DNA of 64,000 nucleotides from assembly GCF_003259375.1 (NCBI RefSeq), contig NZ_QLLN01000005.1, positions 124,001 to 188,000 on the forward strand, in the 5' to 3' direction. The stretch is from Arenibacter echinorum (GTDB lineage Bacteria > Bacteroidota > Bacteroidia > Flavobacteriales > Flavobacteriaceae). Positions 7,713 to 16,120 of the stretch are shown here, one piece after another (the stretch's first letter is position 1; each line of letters opens with the position of its first letter). The notes under the pieces were generated by a model. It was not told the DNA's origin. It made no database searches and saw nothing but the letters and a program-made list of their open reading frames with translations. The position numbers and the translations under genes were made by a program.

Positions 7713-8291
7713 ATGATTAAAATAACACAGGCAAATAGGGAGCACTCCCAATTAATTGCCGAATTAGGAAAACAGGCCTTTTGGGAATCTCACGGGCACA
7801 GCGCTTCAAAAGAAGATATTAACAGCTTTATTGCTAAAACCTATAACAAGGCGGCCATTAATAAGGAATTTGAGAATACAAATATCCTATACCATCTGGT
7901 CTCTTTCAATGATAAAATTGCAGGGTTTTCAAAAATAGAATTAAACACTTCCAACATTAATATTAAGGATTCAAACATAACAAAACTGGACAGGCTTTAT
8001 CTTTTAAAAGAATTTTATGGAAAAAATTTAGGTGCAAAGCTAGTCGATCTTATTATCGAATTATCTAAACAAAACCATGAGAACGGTATTTGGTTGGCGG
8101 TTTGGAAAGAGAACCAAAAAGCCATACGTTTTTATACGAAATCAGGGTTTAAGATTGTGGGGGAGTATAATTTTAAAATATCGGAAACTCACTCCAACCC
8201 CAATCACATTATGTACCTAGAATATGGATCCCAAAACTCACAGTTGTCCCAAAAAGGGGAAGGTTACATTCGGATAAATAAAAATTTTTAA
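7713..8291 (+). CDS. GNAT family N-acetyltransferase
   Basis: A 192-residue GNAT-fold acetyltransferase. The acetyl-CoA binding loop is FYGKNLGAKLVD (a Q/R-x-x-G-x-G/A variant) after the strand LDRLYLL. The C-terminal signature NQKAIRFYTKSGFKIVG is typical. The substrate is unknown. About 20 residues after the usual end (from GSQNSQ) look like a non-homologous tail. The gene is AT-rich, like the restriction genes before it, and lies 4 bases before the DUF502 gene, so the two are probably one transcript. Confidence 0.8.
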   Translation: MIKITQANREHSQLIAELGKQAFWESHGHSASKEDINSFIAKTYNKAAINKEFENTNILYHLVSFNDKIAGFSKIELNTSNINIKDSNITKLDRLYLLKEFYGKNLGAKLVDLIIELSKQNHENGIWLAVWKENQKAIRFYTKSGFKIVGEYNFKISETHSNPNHIMYLEYGSQNSQLSQKGEGYIRINKNF

Positions 8292-8295
8292 ATAG

Positions 8296-8895
8296 ATGAA
8301 AAGATTAGTTAATTACTTTCTACAAGGCTTATTATATATAGCCCCCTTGGGAATCACGGCTTACATTGTTTATTTAATATTCAATTTTATAGATAATATA
8401 TTGGCTGATAAACTTGAGAAAATTTTTAATATTGATATTCCTGGATTGGGATTGGCAATAATTTTTATATTTCTCGTTTTAGTTGGGATAATCGGACAAA
8501 GTATATTTGCCCGACCATTTAAAATACTTTTTAAACGAATTATTGAAAAAGCTCCTTTGCTTAAGCTGATATTTTCGGCTTTGAATGACCTTTTTTCAGC
8601 TTTTGTTGGCAAGGAAAAGAAGTTTAACCAACCTGTTATTGTTTTGGTGAACCCTATATCGAATTTAGAGAAGTTAGGTTTCTTGACCGAAGAAGATTTA
8701 AGCATACTTGATGAAAAGGAAAAAGTGGCCGTCTATTTCCCACATTCCTATAATTTTTCCGGAGAGTTGTTCATAGTACCTAAAAACCAAGTAAGGTTAA
8801 TCGATGTAAATCCTTCGGACGTTATGAAATTTATTATATCAGGTGGTGTTTCCGGTATCTATGAAGAAAGAGAAATCGGCAATGATATTGAATAG
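8296..8895 (+). CDS. DUF502 family membrane protein
   Basis: A 199-residue inner-membrane protein of the DUF502 family. There are two hydrophobic segments, about residues 7-32 (FLQGLLYIAPLGITAYIVY) and 48-72, separated by a short acidic loop. A soluble domain with P.VLVNPISNLEKLGFLTE and VYFPHSYNFSGELFIVP follows. The YIAPLGIT and YNFSGELF segments are family hallmarks. The molecular function of DUF502 is not established. It sits 4 bases after the acetyltransferase gene. Confidence 0.85.
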   Translation: MKRLVNYFLQGLLYIAPLGITAYIVYLIFNFIDNILADKLEKIFNIDIPGLGLAIIFIFLVLVGIIGQSIFARPFKILFKRIIEKAPLLKLIFSALNDLFSAFVGKEKKFNQPVIVLVNPISNLEKLGFLTEEDLSILDEKEKVAVYFPHSYNFSGELFIVPKNQVRLIDVNPSDVMKFIISGGVSGIYEEREIGNDIE

Positions 8896-8946
8896 AAAAA
8901 TTTGACGTAAGTCTCCACTTTTTGGAAGGCTACAAAATCATACCTT

Positions 8947-9531
8947 ATGAACCCAAAAGTTGTAGATAGATTTTTAGACAGGGCCAAAAAATGGAACCAG
9001 GAAATGAAATTATTAAGGGAAATCTGTCTGGATTGTGGCCTCACCGAGGAATTTAAATGGATGCACCCTTGTTATACGTTTCAAGGGAAAAATGTTGTTT
9101 TAATTCATGATTTTAAAGAATATTGTGCCCTTCTTTTTCATAAAGGAGTTTTGCTAAAGGACAGTGACAAGATTTTAATCCAACAGACAGAGAACGTACA
9201 ATCCGCTCGTCAAATACGATTTACAGGCTTGCAGGAAATCCTTGATCTAAAATCTACCATTAAAGCCTATATTTTTGAGGCCATTGAAGTAGAAAAAGCG
9301 GGATTGGAAGTGCCCATGAAAAAGACTTCCGAATTTAAAATGCCAGATGAATTTAAAGTGGCCTTGGATAATGACCCCGATTTAAAAGCTGCCTTCCAAG
9401 GCTTAACACCGGGAAGACAAAGGGGGTATTTGCTGTATTTCTCACAAGCCAAGCAATCGGCCACAAGAGCCAACAGAGTTGAAAAATATACCCCTAAAAT
9501 TCTCGAGAGCAAAGGGTTAAATGACCTGTGA
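8947..9531 (+). CDS. YdeI/OmpD-associated family protein (DUF1801 plus YdeI C-terminal domain)
   Basis: A 194-residue cytoplasmic protein. The N-terminal part (residues about 10-110) is DUF1801-like, with W-x-x-E, EFKWMHPCYTFQGKNVVLIHDFKEYCALLFHKG. The C-terminal part carries the YdeI bacteriocin-protection type motif FQGLTPGRQRGYLLYFSQAKQ followed by RVEKYTPKILESKGLN. Members have been linked to envelope stress or peptide resistance, but the mechanism is unclear. It is a single gene ending at a bidirectional terminator shared with the convergent oxidoreductase. Confidence 0.85.
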   Translation: MNPKVVDRFLDRAKKWNQEMKLLREICLDCGLTEEFKWMHPCYTFQGKNVVLIHDFKEYCALLFHKGVLLKDSDKILIQQTENVQSARQIRFTGLQEILDLKSTIKAYIFEAIEVEKAGLEVPMKKTSEFKMPDEFKVALDNDPDLKAAFQGLTPGRQRGYLLYFSQAKQSATRANRVEKYTPKILESKGLNDL

Positions 9532-9582
9532 AAGTGAGGAAAATTAACATATCCCTACAACGTAAAACTTATTATAAATAAA

Positions 9583-9613
9583 CAATGCCCAGAATCCAAG
9601 ACTCTGGGCATTG
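9583..9613. terminator. bidirectional terminator
   Basis: Perfect 11-bp stem CAATGCCCAGA (9583-9593) and TCTGGGCATTG (9603-9613) with a 9-base loop between convergent genes. CTTTTAC follows on the plus strand and TTTATTTAT on the minus strand. Confidence 0.8.
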
Positions 9614-9669
9614 CTTTTACTCCAACGAACCATTTGGTTATAATGGCTATTATCTGGAGCTACCTCCTT

Positions 9670-11007
9670 TTATACATTTTCAGGAACTTCAAATCCTTCA
9701 CGATAATCCCGTCTTAACATTTTATCGGCTTCCGCATCGTTTACGAACGACTCGGATTTAGGATTGAAGGTCAGAACACGATCCAATCTATAGGCTATAT
9801 TGCCCAAATGTGCCAAACCAGAGGAAAGGTGTGCTGTTTCCACTGGGCCGTTCAAAATAGTTTTATCACGCTTGCGCACTGCCTCTATAAAATTGGCAAA
9901 ATGTCCGTCAGTACCACCGTCTCCGCGGTCCATTTCCGACCCTGATTTACCACCATCTTCGCCAGATTTACCTGGGGTCCTATCCTGTCCCAAATATGTT
10001 TTATACTTATCATAACCATCTACGACCAAAATACCCTTATCGCCATAGAAAATATTACCTACAGTGGCACCTTCTTCGGTATTGGTGCACCAAGGTCGCA
10101 CTTCAAACTGTATGATCTTTCTTTCTTCTGGGTAGTTATATACAGAGGTAAGTACTTCTGGTACTTCCTTGCAATCGTCCCAAAGGAACTTACCGCCCAT
10201 GGAGGTAATCTTTGTTGGAAGCCCTACATCCAATCCCCACATACATAGATCGGTTTCATGAATACCTTGGTTGCCCACATCCCCATTGCCATAATCCCAA
10301 TGCCAGTGCCAATTGTAGTGCACTAAATTTCTTGTAAATGGACGCTTAGGAGCTGGTCCTGTCCACATATCATAGTCAATTCCTGCTGGCACTGGAGAGA
10401 AACCTTTGTCCCCGATATCACCTCTCCAACGAAAAACAATACCTCTGGCCATATAAACCCTTCCTATGTATCCATCGCGCATTAAATTGATAGCTTCATT
10501 AACCGCAGGGGAACTTCTTAACTGTACCCCGTGTTGTACAATACGATTGTATTTTTCAGCGGCCTCAACCATTTTACGACCTTCCCAGATATTATGAGAC
10601 CCTGGTTTTTCTACATAGACATCCTTCCCAGCCTGACAGGCCCAAATTACGGAAAGGGCATGCCAATGGTTTGGAGTTGCAATACTAACAACGTCTATAT
10701 CCTTATTATCCATTACCCTACGAAGATCCTGCTCCAAGGCCACATCTTTATTATAGGTTTCCTTAAAGGATTTTTGGCGCTCTCGTAGCAGGTTCATATC
10801 CGGGTCACACAAGGTGGTAACCTGAACATTCTTTTGAACCATTAGGCTTTTAATATGGCTTTTCCCACGTCCATTGACGCCCAAAACTGCCGCATTGATT
10901 CGGTCGTTGGCCCCAAAGACGGTAGAAGATATAATGGTCGGTGCCGCAATAACAGCGGAACTGGCCAAACCCGTTCTTTTAATAAAAGATCTTCTCGTTG
11001 ATTTCAT
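9670..11007 (-). CDS. Gfo/Idh/MocA family oxidoreductase, Tat-exported
   Basis: A 445-residue NAD(P)-dependent dehydrogenase of the Gfo/Idh/MocA family, usually acting on sugars, inositols or 3-keto-glycosides. The N-terminus has a twin-arginine signal (RRSFIKR, then a hydrophobic stretch to about residue 33), so export to the periplasm is expected. The Rossmann motif VLGVNGRGKSH, the conserved VYVEKPGSHNIWEG, and a later WHWHWDYGNGDVGNQGIHETD segment (catalytic region) are present. It is monocistronic, between a downstream terminator and a 416-base upstream region with a LacI-type palindrome. The substrate is unknown. Confidence 0.9.
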   Translation of the reverse strand: MKSTRRSFIKRTGLASSAVIAAPTIISSTVFGANDRINAAVLGVNGRGKSHIKSLMVQKNVQVTTLCDPDMNLLRERQKSFKETYNKDVALEQDLRRVMDNKDIDVVSIATPNHWHALSVIWACQAGKDVYVEKPGSHNIWEGRKMVEAAEKYNRIVQHGVQLRSSPAVNEAINLMRDGYIGRVYMARGIVFRWRGDIGDKGFSPVPAGIDYDMWTGPAPKRPFTRNLVHYNWHWHWDYGNGDVGNQGIHETDLCMWGLDVGLPTKITSMGGKFLWDDCKEVPEVLTSVYNYPEERKIIQFEVRPWCTNTEEGATVGNIFYGDKGILVVDGYDKYKTYLGQDRTPGKSGEDGGKSGSEMDRGDGGTDGHFANFIEAVRKRDKTILNGPVETAHLSSGLAHLGNIAYRLDRVLTFNPKSESFVNDAEADKMLRRDYREGFEVPENV

Positions 11008-11423
11008 TTTGACTTTATATTTACATTAACTATAATTATACGCTAGTTTTACTAAAACTCCATTTTCTCTATTTAATCCTTTAAGCAACCAACTGCCTAC
11101 TGGTCATTTTTGCGTTGGGGACCAACCTTTACAATTCATGTAAAAGACACCTTATCCACTTTTGCAATGAAAGTTAGCATTATTTTTTTATTCGTTAACG
11201 TTAACAGCGGTAGTTTTTTGTTAATTTTTCAACTTTAGTTGTTGTTTACAACATATATCATACTTTTTTTGGATTAATTTCATTTATCCATTACTTGTCC
11301 CTATTCAAATTGTAGGTCCCGACAAGTTTGCGGCTAAAGACCGATCACAAGGTCAATTGATTATTTGCACAACTCAAAATTAGCAAAGCTCACACTTAAA
11401 AAATTATTGTAATTTAATCCCGC
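11008..11423. other. divergent intergenic region with one regulatory palindrome
   Basis: No gene was recognised in these 416 bases between the oxidoreductase and an acetyltransferase. The only clear signal is the GTTAACGTTAAC palindrome at 11194-11205, with a near -7 element 17 bases further towards the oxidoreductase. The rest is AT-rich without obvious repeats. Confidence 0.5.
11169..11205 (-). promoter_or_regulatory. LacI-type operator and possible promoter of the oxidoreductase gene
   Basis: GTTAACGTTAAC (11194-11205) is a perfect 12-bp palindrome centred on CG, the pattern used by LacI/GalR regulators. Seventeen bases later on the minus strand comes TAACTTTC (11176-11169), one mismatch from TAnnTTTG, so the palindrome would cover the -33 area. 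The leader would be about 155 bases. Confidence 0.4.
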
Positions 11424-11903
11424 ATGAAAAACAAGATTGAAATAAAACTGGCCCAAACAACGACCGACTATTTAGCGGCAAAAGAGTTGATTTTGGAATA
11501 TGTAGCCTGGTTGGGCATTGATCTGTCCTTTCAAAATTTTGATAAGGAAATGGCGGGTCTGCCCCAAATGTACAATCCTGAGGATGGGGGATTATATATT
11601 GCCTATATAAACGGGGAGGCTGTTGGCATCGCTGGGATACGTAGATTCAACCAGCAGGATTGCGAAGTTAAAAGAATGTATGTAAAACCCAATAGCAGAG
11701 GCTTGGGCATAGGGCAACTGTTATTGAAGCAATGCCTGGATACCGCCAGAAAACTACAATACGACAGTGTAAAATTGGACACGGCCGACTTTATGAAATC
11801 GGCCATAAAATTATATACTGATCATGGTTTTAAAGAAATTTCTGCCTATCGCCATAATCCCCACGAATCGGCCAAGTATTTTGAATTAAACCTTAAAGAG
11901 TAA
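11424..11903 (+). CDS. GNAT family N-acetyltransferase
   Basis: A 159-residue GNAT acetyltransferase. The signature strand and loop CEVKRMYVKPNSRGLGIGQLLL contain the R-G-x-G-x-G acetyl-CoA binding motif. A later SAIKLYTDHGFKEI segment gives the family's C-terminal Y-x-x-x-G-F motif. It resembles small flavobacterial GNATs acting on amino acids or amines; the substrate is not known. It is a single gene with a weak hairpin after the stop. Confidence 0.88.
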   Translation: MKNKIEIKLAQTTTDYLAAKELILEYVAWLGIDLSFQNFDKEMAGLPQMYNPEDGGLYIAYINGEAVGIAGIRRFNQQDCEVKRMYVKPNSRGLGIGQLLLKQCLDTARKLQYDSVKLDTADFMKSAIKLYTDHGFKEISAYRHNPHESAKYFELNLKE

Positions 11904-11913
11904 TCGTTTTAAG

Positions 11914-11931
11914 AAACCGGAAGCCCGGTTT
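11914..11931 (+). terminator. possible terminator of the acetyltransferase gene
   Basis: A 7-bp perfect stem AAACCGG and CCGGTTT with a 4-base loop, 11 bases after the stop. The following T tract is short. Confidence 0.4.
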
Positions 11932-12032
11932 TACAGGTGCATTCAGGAACAGCTCTCAAGAAAAATCTAATCCAACTAGAACCAATACCCCTTTCAAATT
12001 AGGTCTATTTCATATTAAAATATTCATAATAA

Positions 12033-12063
12033 TTTGTTTAGTTAGGATTCCTTACTATATTTG
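12033..12063 (+). promoter_or_regulatory. promoter of the thioredoxin-like gene
   Basis: TTTG (12033-12036), 19 bases, then TATATTTG (12056-12063): a textbook Bacteroidota housekeeping promoter. The dyad at 12042-12054 fills the spacer between the two elements, so a bound repressor would block polymerase. Confidence 0.7.
12042..12054. promoter_or_regulatory. operator copy 1 of the CxxC/MarR module
   Basis: TTAGGATTCCTTA, a nearly perfect dyad (TTAGGA-T-TCCTAA form with one changed base), located between the -33 and -7 elements of the thioredoxin-like gene. Confidence 0.6.
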
Positions 12064-12098
12064 TATGGCAATAGTGCTATAACCTAAATTTTAGAACA

Positions 12099-12332
12099 AT
12101 GAAAAAATCTGTTTTTTATCACGCAGGATGTCCCGTATGCCTTAGCGCGGAACATGAGATCTTAGAACTAGTAGGAAAGGACAATGTGGAAATTGTACAT
12201 TTCGGAACCAGCAAATCGCGCATTCCCGAGGCCGAAAAAGCCGGCGTTAAATCGGTTCCAGCTTTGGTTACCCCTACTGGAAATGTACTGCACATTAACT
12301 TTGGCGCCTCCATGGCAGATGTAAAGGGTTAA
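12099..12332 (+). CDS. thioredoxin/glutaredoxin-like small protein
   Basis: A 77-residue thioredoxin-fold protein with the redox motif Cys11-Pro-Val-Cys14 after the first strand (SVFYHAGCPVC). A conserved cis-Pro segment, GVKSVPALVTPTGNVLHINFG, follows. It is shorter than thioredoxin (about 105 residues) and lacks its N-terminal helix, closer in size to glutaredoxin or NrdH. It probably handles cytoplasmic dithiol exchange for an unknown partner. It is the first gene of a three-gene module sharing an operator-like dyad, with DUF2024 and MarR genes following. Confidence 0.8.
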   Translation: MKKSVFYHAGCPVCLSAEHEILELVGKDNVEIVHFGTSKSRIPEAEKAGVKSVPALVTPTGNVLHINFGASMADVKG

Positions 12333-12350
12333 AAAATTCAACCCTAAAAG

Positions 12351-12363
12351 TTAGGATTCCTAA
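12351..12363. promoter_or_regulatory. operator copy 2 of the CxxC/MarR module
   Basis: TTAGGATTCCTAA, a perfect dyad with 6-bp arms around a central T, 27 bases before the DUF2024 start. The first eleven bases match copy 1. Confidence 0.65.
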
Positions 12364-12390
12364 TATTTTATAATTTCAACAGTGAACGCC

Positions 12391-12654
12391 ATGAAAATAT
12401 CGGTTTGGGACACCTATGTGGCCCGTGAAGACGGCAAGACCATGCATTTCGATATACTGGTACCCAATAACTTGAAGGTTATAGACACCATTTTTGGCTA
12501 TGGTCGTGAATTTCTATCCACAAAACCGTTCCAAACAGATGAGCTATCTTCCAAGGAATGCAAGTTCTGCCATATGGAACAGGCTCCGGATGCCGTAGCG
12601 GACATTATCAGTAAAAAAGGGTATTACATCATAGAAATGGAAAATTGCGAATAA
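12391..12654 (+). CDS. DUF2024 family protein
   Basis: An 87-residue protein of the DUF2024 family, with MKISVWDTYVAREDGKTMHFDILVP at the N-terminus (conserved V-x-D-T-Y-V and MHFDILVP) and a central CKFCHMEQA CxxC motif. The function is unknown. An in-frame GTG nine bases upstream would add three residues, but the ATG gives the family-standard N-terminus. It is preceded by dyad copy 2 and followed by dyad copy 3 and a strong terminator. The CxxC motif fits the thiol or metal theme of its neighbours. Confidence 0.85.
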   Translation: MKISVWDTYVAREDGKTMHFDILVPNNLKVIDTIFGYGREFLSTKPFQTDELSSKECKFCHMEQAPDAVADIISKKGYYIIEMENCE

Positions 12655-12677
12655 TTTAATTAGGATAACTAACTTTG
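12645..12677 (+). promoter_or_regulatory. promoter of the MarR gene with operator copy 3
   Basis: TTG (12645-12647), 22 bases, then a perfect -7 element TAACTTTG (12670-12677). Operator copy 3, TTAGGATAACTAA (12660-12672), overlaps the -7 element. The predicted start is near 12683, inside the hairpin that follows, about 26 bases before the ATG. Confidence 0.55.
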
Positions 12678-12706
12678 CCTGTCGGGCAATTCCCGGCAGG
12701 CTTTTT
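12677..12706 (+). terminator. terminator between DUF2024 and the MarR gene
   Basis: Stem GCCTGTCGGG (12677-12686) and CCCGGCAGGC (12692-12701), ten pairs with one G-T, 5-base loop, then TTTTT. It ends three bases before the MarR ATG. It can stop transcripts arriving from DUF2024. A transcript starting at the MarR promoter begins inside the stem and should escape. Confidence 0.75.
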
Positions 12707-12708
12707 AT

Positions 12709-13317
12709 ATGGACAAGAGTATTTTTAACCCGGACCATCAAGAAAAAGATGTTACCAGCAAAATTATAGCCGGACTTGAGCGCGTTTCCGAAGCCTTCAA
12801 GGTCCTGCTTTGGGATAAGGCCAAATTGTTGGGTTTAAGTCCCATCCAAATCCAAATCCTAATATTCATTGCTTACCATAAAAATGAAATTTGCAATGTT
12901 AGCCACTTGGCCAAAGAATTCAATATAACCAAGCCCACCATAAGCGATGCTATCAGGGTCTTGGACAAAAAAGGGCTGATCACCAAGGAATATTCTTCCA
13001 GCGATAGTAGAAGCTATTCCATTGGCCTCTCGGAAACTGGAACAGAGACCATAGGACAAATTTCAGATTTTGCCAACCCCTTAAAGATGCAGCTTAATAC
13101 CGTTGGGGATTCCGAATTGGAATCGCTTTTTGGTACTTTGAGCAAACTCATCTATCAACTGAACACAAGTGGGATCCTTAGTGTACAAAGAACCTGCTAT
13201 GGCTGTAAATTCTACAGCAAAGAAAGTAACCAGGATTATTGCAACTTGCTCAACAAAGAATTGCTGAATAAGGACATCCGTTTGGACTGTCCAGAATTTG
13301 AAGTAAAGCACACCTAA
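12709..13317 (+). CDS. MarR-family transcriptional regulator with C-terminal four-cysteine segment
   Basis: A 202-residue winged-helix regulator. Residues about 15-145 form the MarR domain: LGLSPIQIQILIFI, the recognition helix region FNITKPTISDAIRVLDKKGLI, and wing SSSDSRSYSIGLSETG. Unlike plain MarR proteins (about 145 residues) it has an extra 50 residues with Cys163-x2-Cys166-x11-Cys178-x15-Cys194. This is suited to binding a metal ion or Fe-S cluster, or to thiol sensing; that is inference. It is the likely reader of the three dyads in front of this module, including its own promoter. Confidence 0.85.
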   Translation: MDKSIFNPDHQEKDVTSKIIAGLERVSEAFKVLLWDKAKLLGLSPIQIQILIFIAYHKNEICNVSHLAKEFNITKPTISDAIRVLDKKGLITKEYSSSDSRSYSIGLSETGTETIGQISDFANPLKMQLNTVGDSELESLFGTLSKLIYQLNTSGILSVQRTCYGCKFYSKESNQDYCNLLNKELLNKDIRLDCPEFEVKHT

Positions 13318-13504
13318 TGAGTTCCTTAGGACAACACAACTGTCCATATGCGAGAACAGTCTTTCCATAAAAATACATGCACATTACATCTTTTACCCTC
13401 AATCTTGGGAGAGTTATTAAGTTTTTGGATATTTACCACTTCAATATTTGGAGAACACAGGCAAACCAAAACTAAGATCGCTTAGTGCATATAAAAAATA
13501 GAAC

Positions 13505-15877
13505 ATGAAAAACAATTGGCTTCTCTATGGTGCATTTCTATTGTCCCTTTCCATTAGCTCTGCCCAGCAAGGGAATAAATCCAGCTTATCTATCAAAGAA
13601 ATTATGCAGGGCGATGACTTTGTGGGCCATCTTCCTTCCAATCCCCAATGGTCCTTGGACAGCCAGACCCTGTATTTTGATTGGAATCCGGAACAAGCCC
13701 AAAACGATTCCCTGTATGCCTACCATTTAAAATCGGCCAAAACTATCAAAACCGATTTTGAAACCTCCTACTCCCTTCCCAGTAACAGAGGAGTTTTTAA
13801 CCAGGATAGAACCTTAAAATTATATTCCAAACGGGGCGACATATTTCTATTAAACCTTAAGACCCAAGCCTTAATTCAAATAACCAGGACAGAAGAATAC
13901 GAAAGTGCTCCCCATTTTACCGATAATGGCACCAAGGTAGCCTACAGGCAGGGCAACAATCTTTTTAGCTGGGATATAGCCACCGGGAGTACGGTACAGC
14001 TAACCAAAATTAAGTCTGCTAAAAAAGATGATGAAAAAAGCAAGAAAGACCAATGGCTATTCGAAGATCAATTGGGACTATTTGAGGTACTTCGCGAACG
14101 TAAGGACAAAAAGGACAAAACAGAGCAAGCCAAAAAACTATTTGAGGCCATGGGACCCCTCCCTATTGACCCTGAAGGCAAATCAATATACAATCCAAGG
14201 ATAAATCCCATTGGAAATTACATTACTTACTTAGCTACAGAATCGCCTACCAATAAGGCCACTATTGTTCCCCATTATGTTACAGAGTCCGGGTATACCG
14301 AAGATGAAGATACAAGATCCAAGGTAGGCAACGAACCTTACGAATATGAATTGTTCGTTTACGACATTGCCAACAAAAAGGCCTATCCAGTGGTTTTGGA
14401 CAGTCTGGAGGGGTTGGATTACGTACCTGAGTACACCAAGGACTATCCGGATAAGACTTATGAAAATAAAAACAGGCTAGGCTATATTGATGGGCCACTT
14501 TGGAGCGAGGATGGTAAATATGCGGTGCTGGACATATATAGCAACGACTATAAGGACCGGTGGATTGTACTCCTTGATCCCAAAGACGGCAGTGTTTCGC
14601 TTTTGGACCATCAGCATGACGAAGCTTGGATAGCCGGCCCAGGCATTGGAGAGTACGATGGTGGCGAAAAGGGCTGGATGCCCGATGGAAAAAGTATCTG
14701 GTTCCAATCCGAAAAAACAGGCTATTCACATCTCTATCTCATTGATGTAACTACCAAAAAAACAAAGACACTGACTTCGGGCGAATTTGAAATTTACGAC
14801 CCACAAATTTCAAAGGATAAAAAACGCTGGTATTTCACGGCCAACAAAAACCATCCTGGGGACCGACAGTTCTTTAGCATGCCCATTGGCGGTGGGCAAC
14901 TACAGCAACTTACCCAGATGACCGGAGCCAATGAGGTTACCCTGTCCCCTGATGAGCGCAAAATGGCCATTTTGCATTCGTACACCAACAAGCCTACGGA
15001 ACTTTACCTACAGGACAATCCTATTTGGGGAAAATCCAAGGCCGATGCAAAACGCATAACCTTTTCCACCACCAAAGATTTTGATGGGTACCAGTGGCGC
15101 GATCCTCAAATAATTACTTTCAAGGCCGAAGATGGCGAGGCAGTACACGCTCGGCTATACAAACCCAATTCCGACATAAAAAATAAGGCTGCCGTTATTT
15201 TTGTACATGGAGCGGGATATTTGCAAAACGCACATAAATGGTGGAGTACCTATTTTAGAGAGTATATGTTCCACAATCTCTTAGTGGACAATGGTTTCAC
15301 CGTATTGGACATAGATTATAGGGGCAGTGCCGGTTACGGCAGGGACTGGAGAACCGGAATATACCGACACATGGGTGGAAAGGACTTGTCCGACCAAGTG
15401 GACGGGGCTAATTATCTTATAAATGAACTTGGCATAGATCAGGATAAAATTGGCATCTATGGTGGCTCCTATGGTGGATTTATAACCCTAATGGCAATGT
15501 TCAACGCCCCTGACATCTTTAAGGCGGGTGCCGCCATCAGATCTGTGGGCGATTGGGCCGCTTACAGCCATGGTTATACGGCCCGTATACTAAACACCCC
15601 GGTTACCGATAGCTTGGCCTACCGAAGAAGCTCCCCCATTTATTTTGCCGAAGGCTTAAAGGGCGACCTGTTGATATTGCACGGGATGATAGACGACAAT
15701 GTGCATTTTCAGGATATGGTGCGATTATCCCAACGCTTGATAGAATTGGAGAAACACAATTGGGAAATGGCAGTCTACCCCTTAGAACGGCACAGCTTTG
15801 AGGAACCCAGTAGTTGGACAGATGAATACACCCGGATCTTTAAGTTGTTCCAAAAAAGTTTGTTGGATAAGAAGTAG
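13505..15877 (+). CDS. S9 family peptidase (prolyl oligopeptidase / dipeptidyl peptidase type), secreted
   Basis: A 790-residue serine peptidase exported by an N-terminal signal peptide (about residues 1-20, SLSISSAQ cut site). The long middle part has beta-propeller character. The C-terminal alpha/beta hydrolase domain starts near residue 550 with AAVIFVHGAGYLQ. It holds the nucleophile in GIYGGSYGGF (Ser655), the Asp in LHGMIDDNVHF and the His in LERHSFEEP. This is the S9 catalytic triad, specific for peptides with proline or Ala near the N-terminus in DPP-like members. It is a single gene and probably acts in the periplasm on peptides. Confidence 0.92.
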   Translation: MKNNWLLYGAFLLSLSISSAQQGNKSSLSIKEIMQGDDFVGHLPSNPQWSLDSQTLYFDWNPEQAQNDSLYAYHLKSAKTIKTDFETSYSLPSNRGVFNQDRTLKLYSKRGDIFLLNLKTQALIQITRTEEYESAPHFTDNGTKVAYRQGNNLFSWDIATGSTVQLTKIKSAKKDDEKSKKDQWLFEDQLGLFEVLRERKDKKDKTEQAKKLFEAMGPLPIDPEGKSIYNPRINPIGNYITYLATESPTNKATIVPHYVTESGYTEDEDTRSKVGNEPYEYELFVYDIANKKAYPVVLDSLEGLDYVPEYTKDYPDKTYENKNRLGYIDGPLWSEDGKYAVLDIYSNDYKDRWIVLLDPKDGSVSLLDHQHDEAWIAGPGIGEYDGGEKGWMPDGKSIWFQSEKTGYSHLYLIDVTTKKTKTLTSGEFEIYDPQISKDKKRWYFTANKNHPGDRQFFSMPIGGGQLQQLTQMTGANEVTLSPDERKMAILHSYTNKPTELYLQDNPIWGKSKADAKRITFSTTKDFDGYQWRDPQIITFKAEDGEAVHARLYKPNSDIKNKAAVIFVHGAGYLQNAHKWWSTYFREYMFHNLLVDNGFTVLDIDYRGSAGYGRDWRTGIYRHMGGKDLSDQVDGANYLINELGIDQDKIGIYGGSYGGFITLMAMFNAPDIFKAGAAIRSVGDWAAYSHGYTARILNTPVTDSLAYRRSSPIYFAEGLKGDLLILHGMIDDNVHFQDMVRLSQRLIELEKHNWEMAVYPLERHSFEEPSSWTDEYTRIFKLFQKSLLDKK

Positions 15878-16120
15878 CTCCAGAGGACTTTCACTTTAAG
15901 AGAGTTATCCCTATAAATAGGCTAGCTTATAAAGGACATGTAAAATAATTATACCATACGGCTGCCTAATCATAGACCCTTTTATAACTTACTTCCATTC
16001 AAAACGACATGAAGTTTCATTTGAAATAAGCAGATAGGTTTTAGGTTTTAATGAATAACTTAAAAATCAACAACTTTTCTTTTGACTAAAATTAGCCTAT
16101 TTTTATCAAAAATTAGCCCA

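Noticed and set aside
14280-14729. Minus-strand open frame of 149 residues
   Set aside because: It is antisense to the middle of the S9 peptidase and has a cysteine, histidine and proline-rich chance composition.
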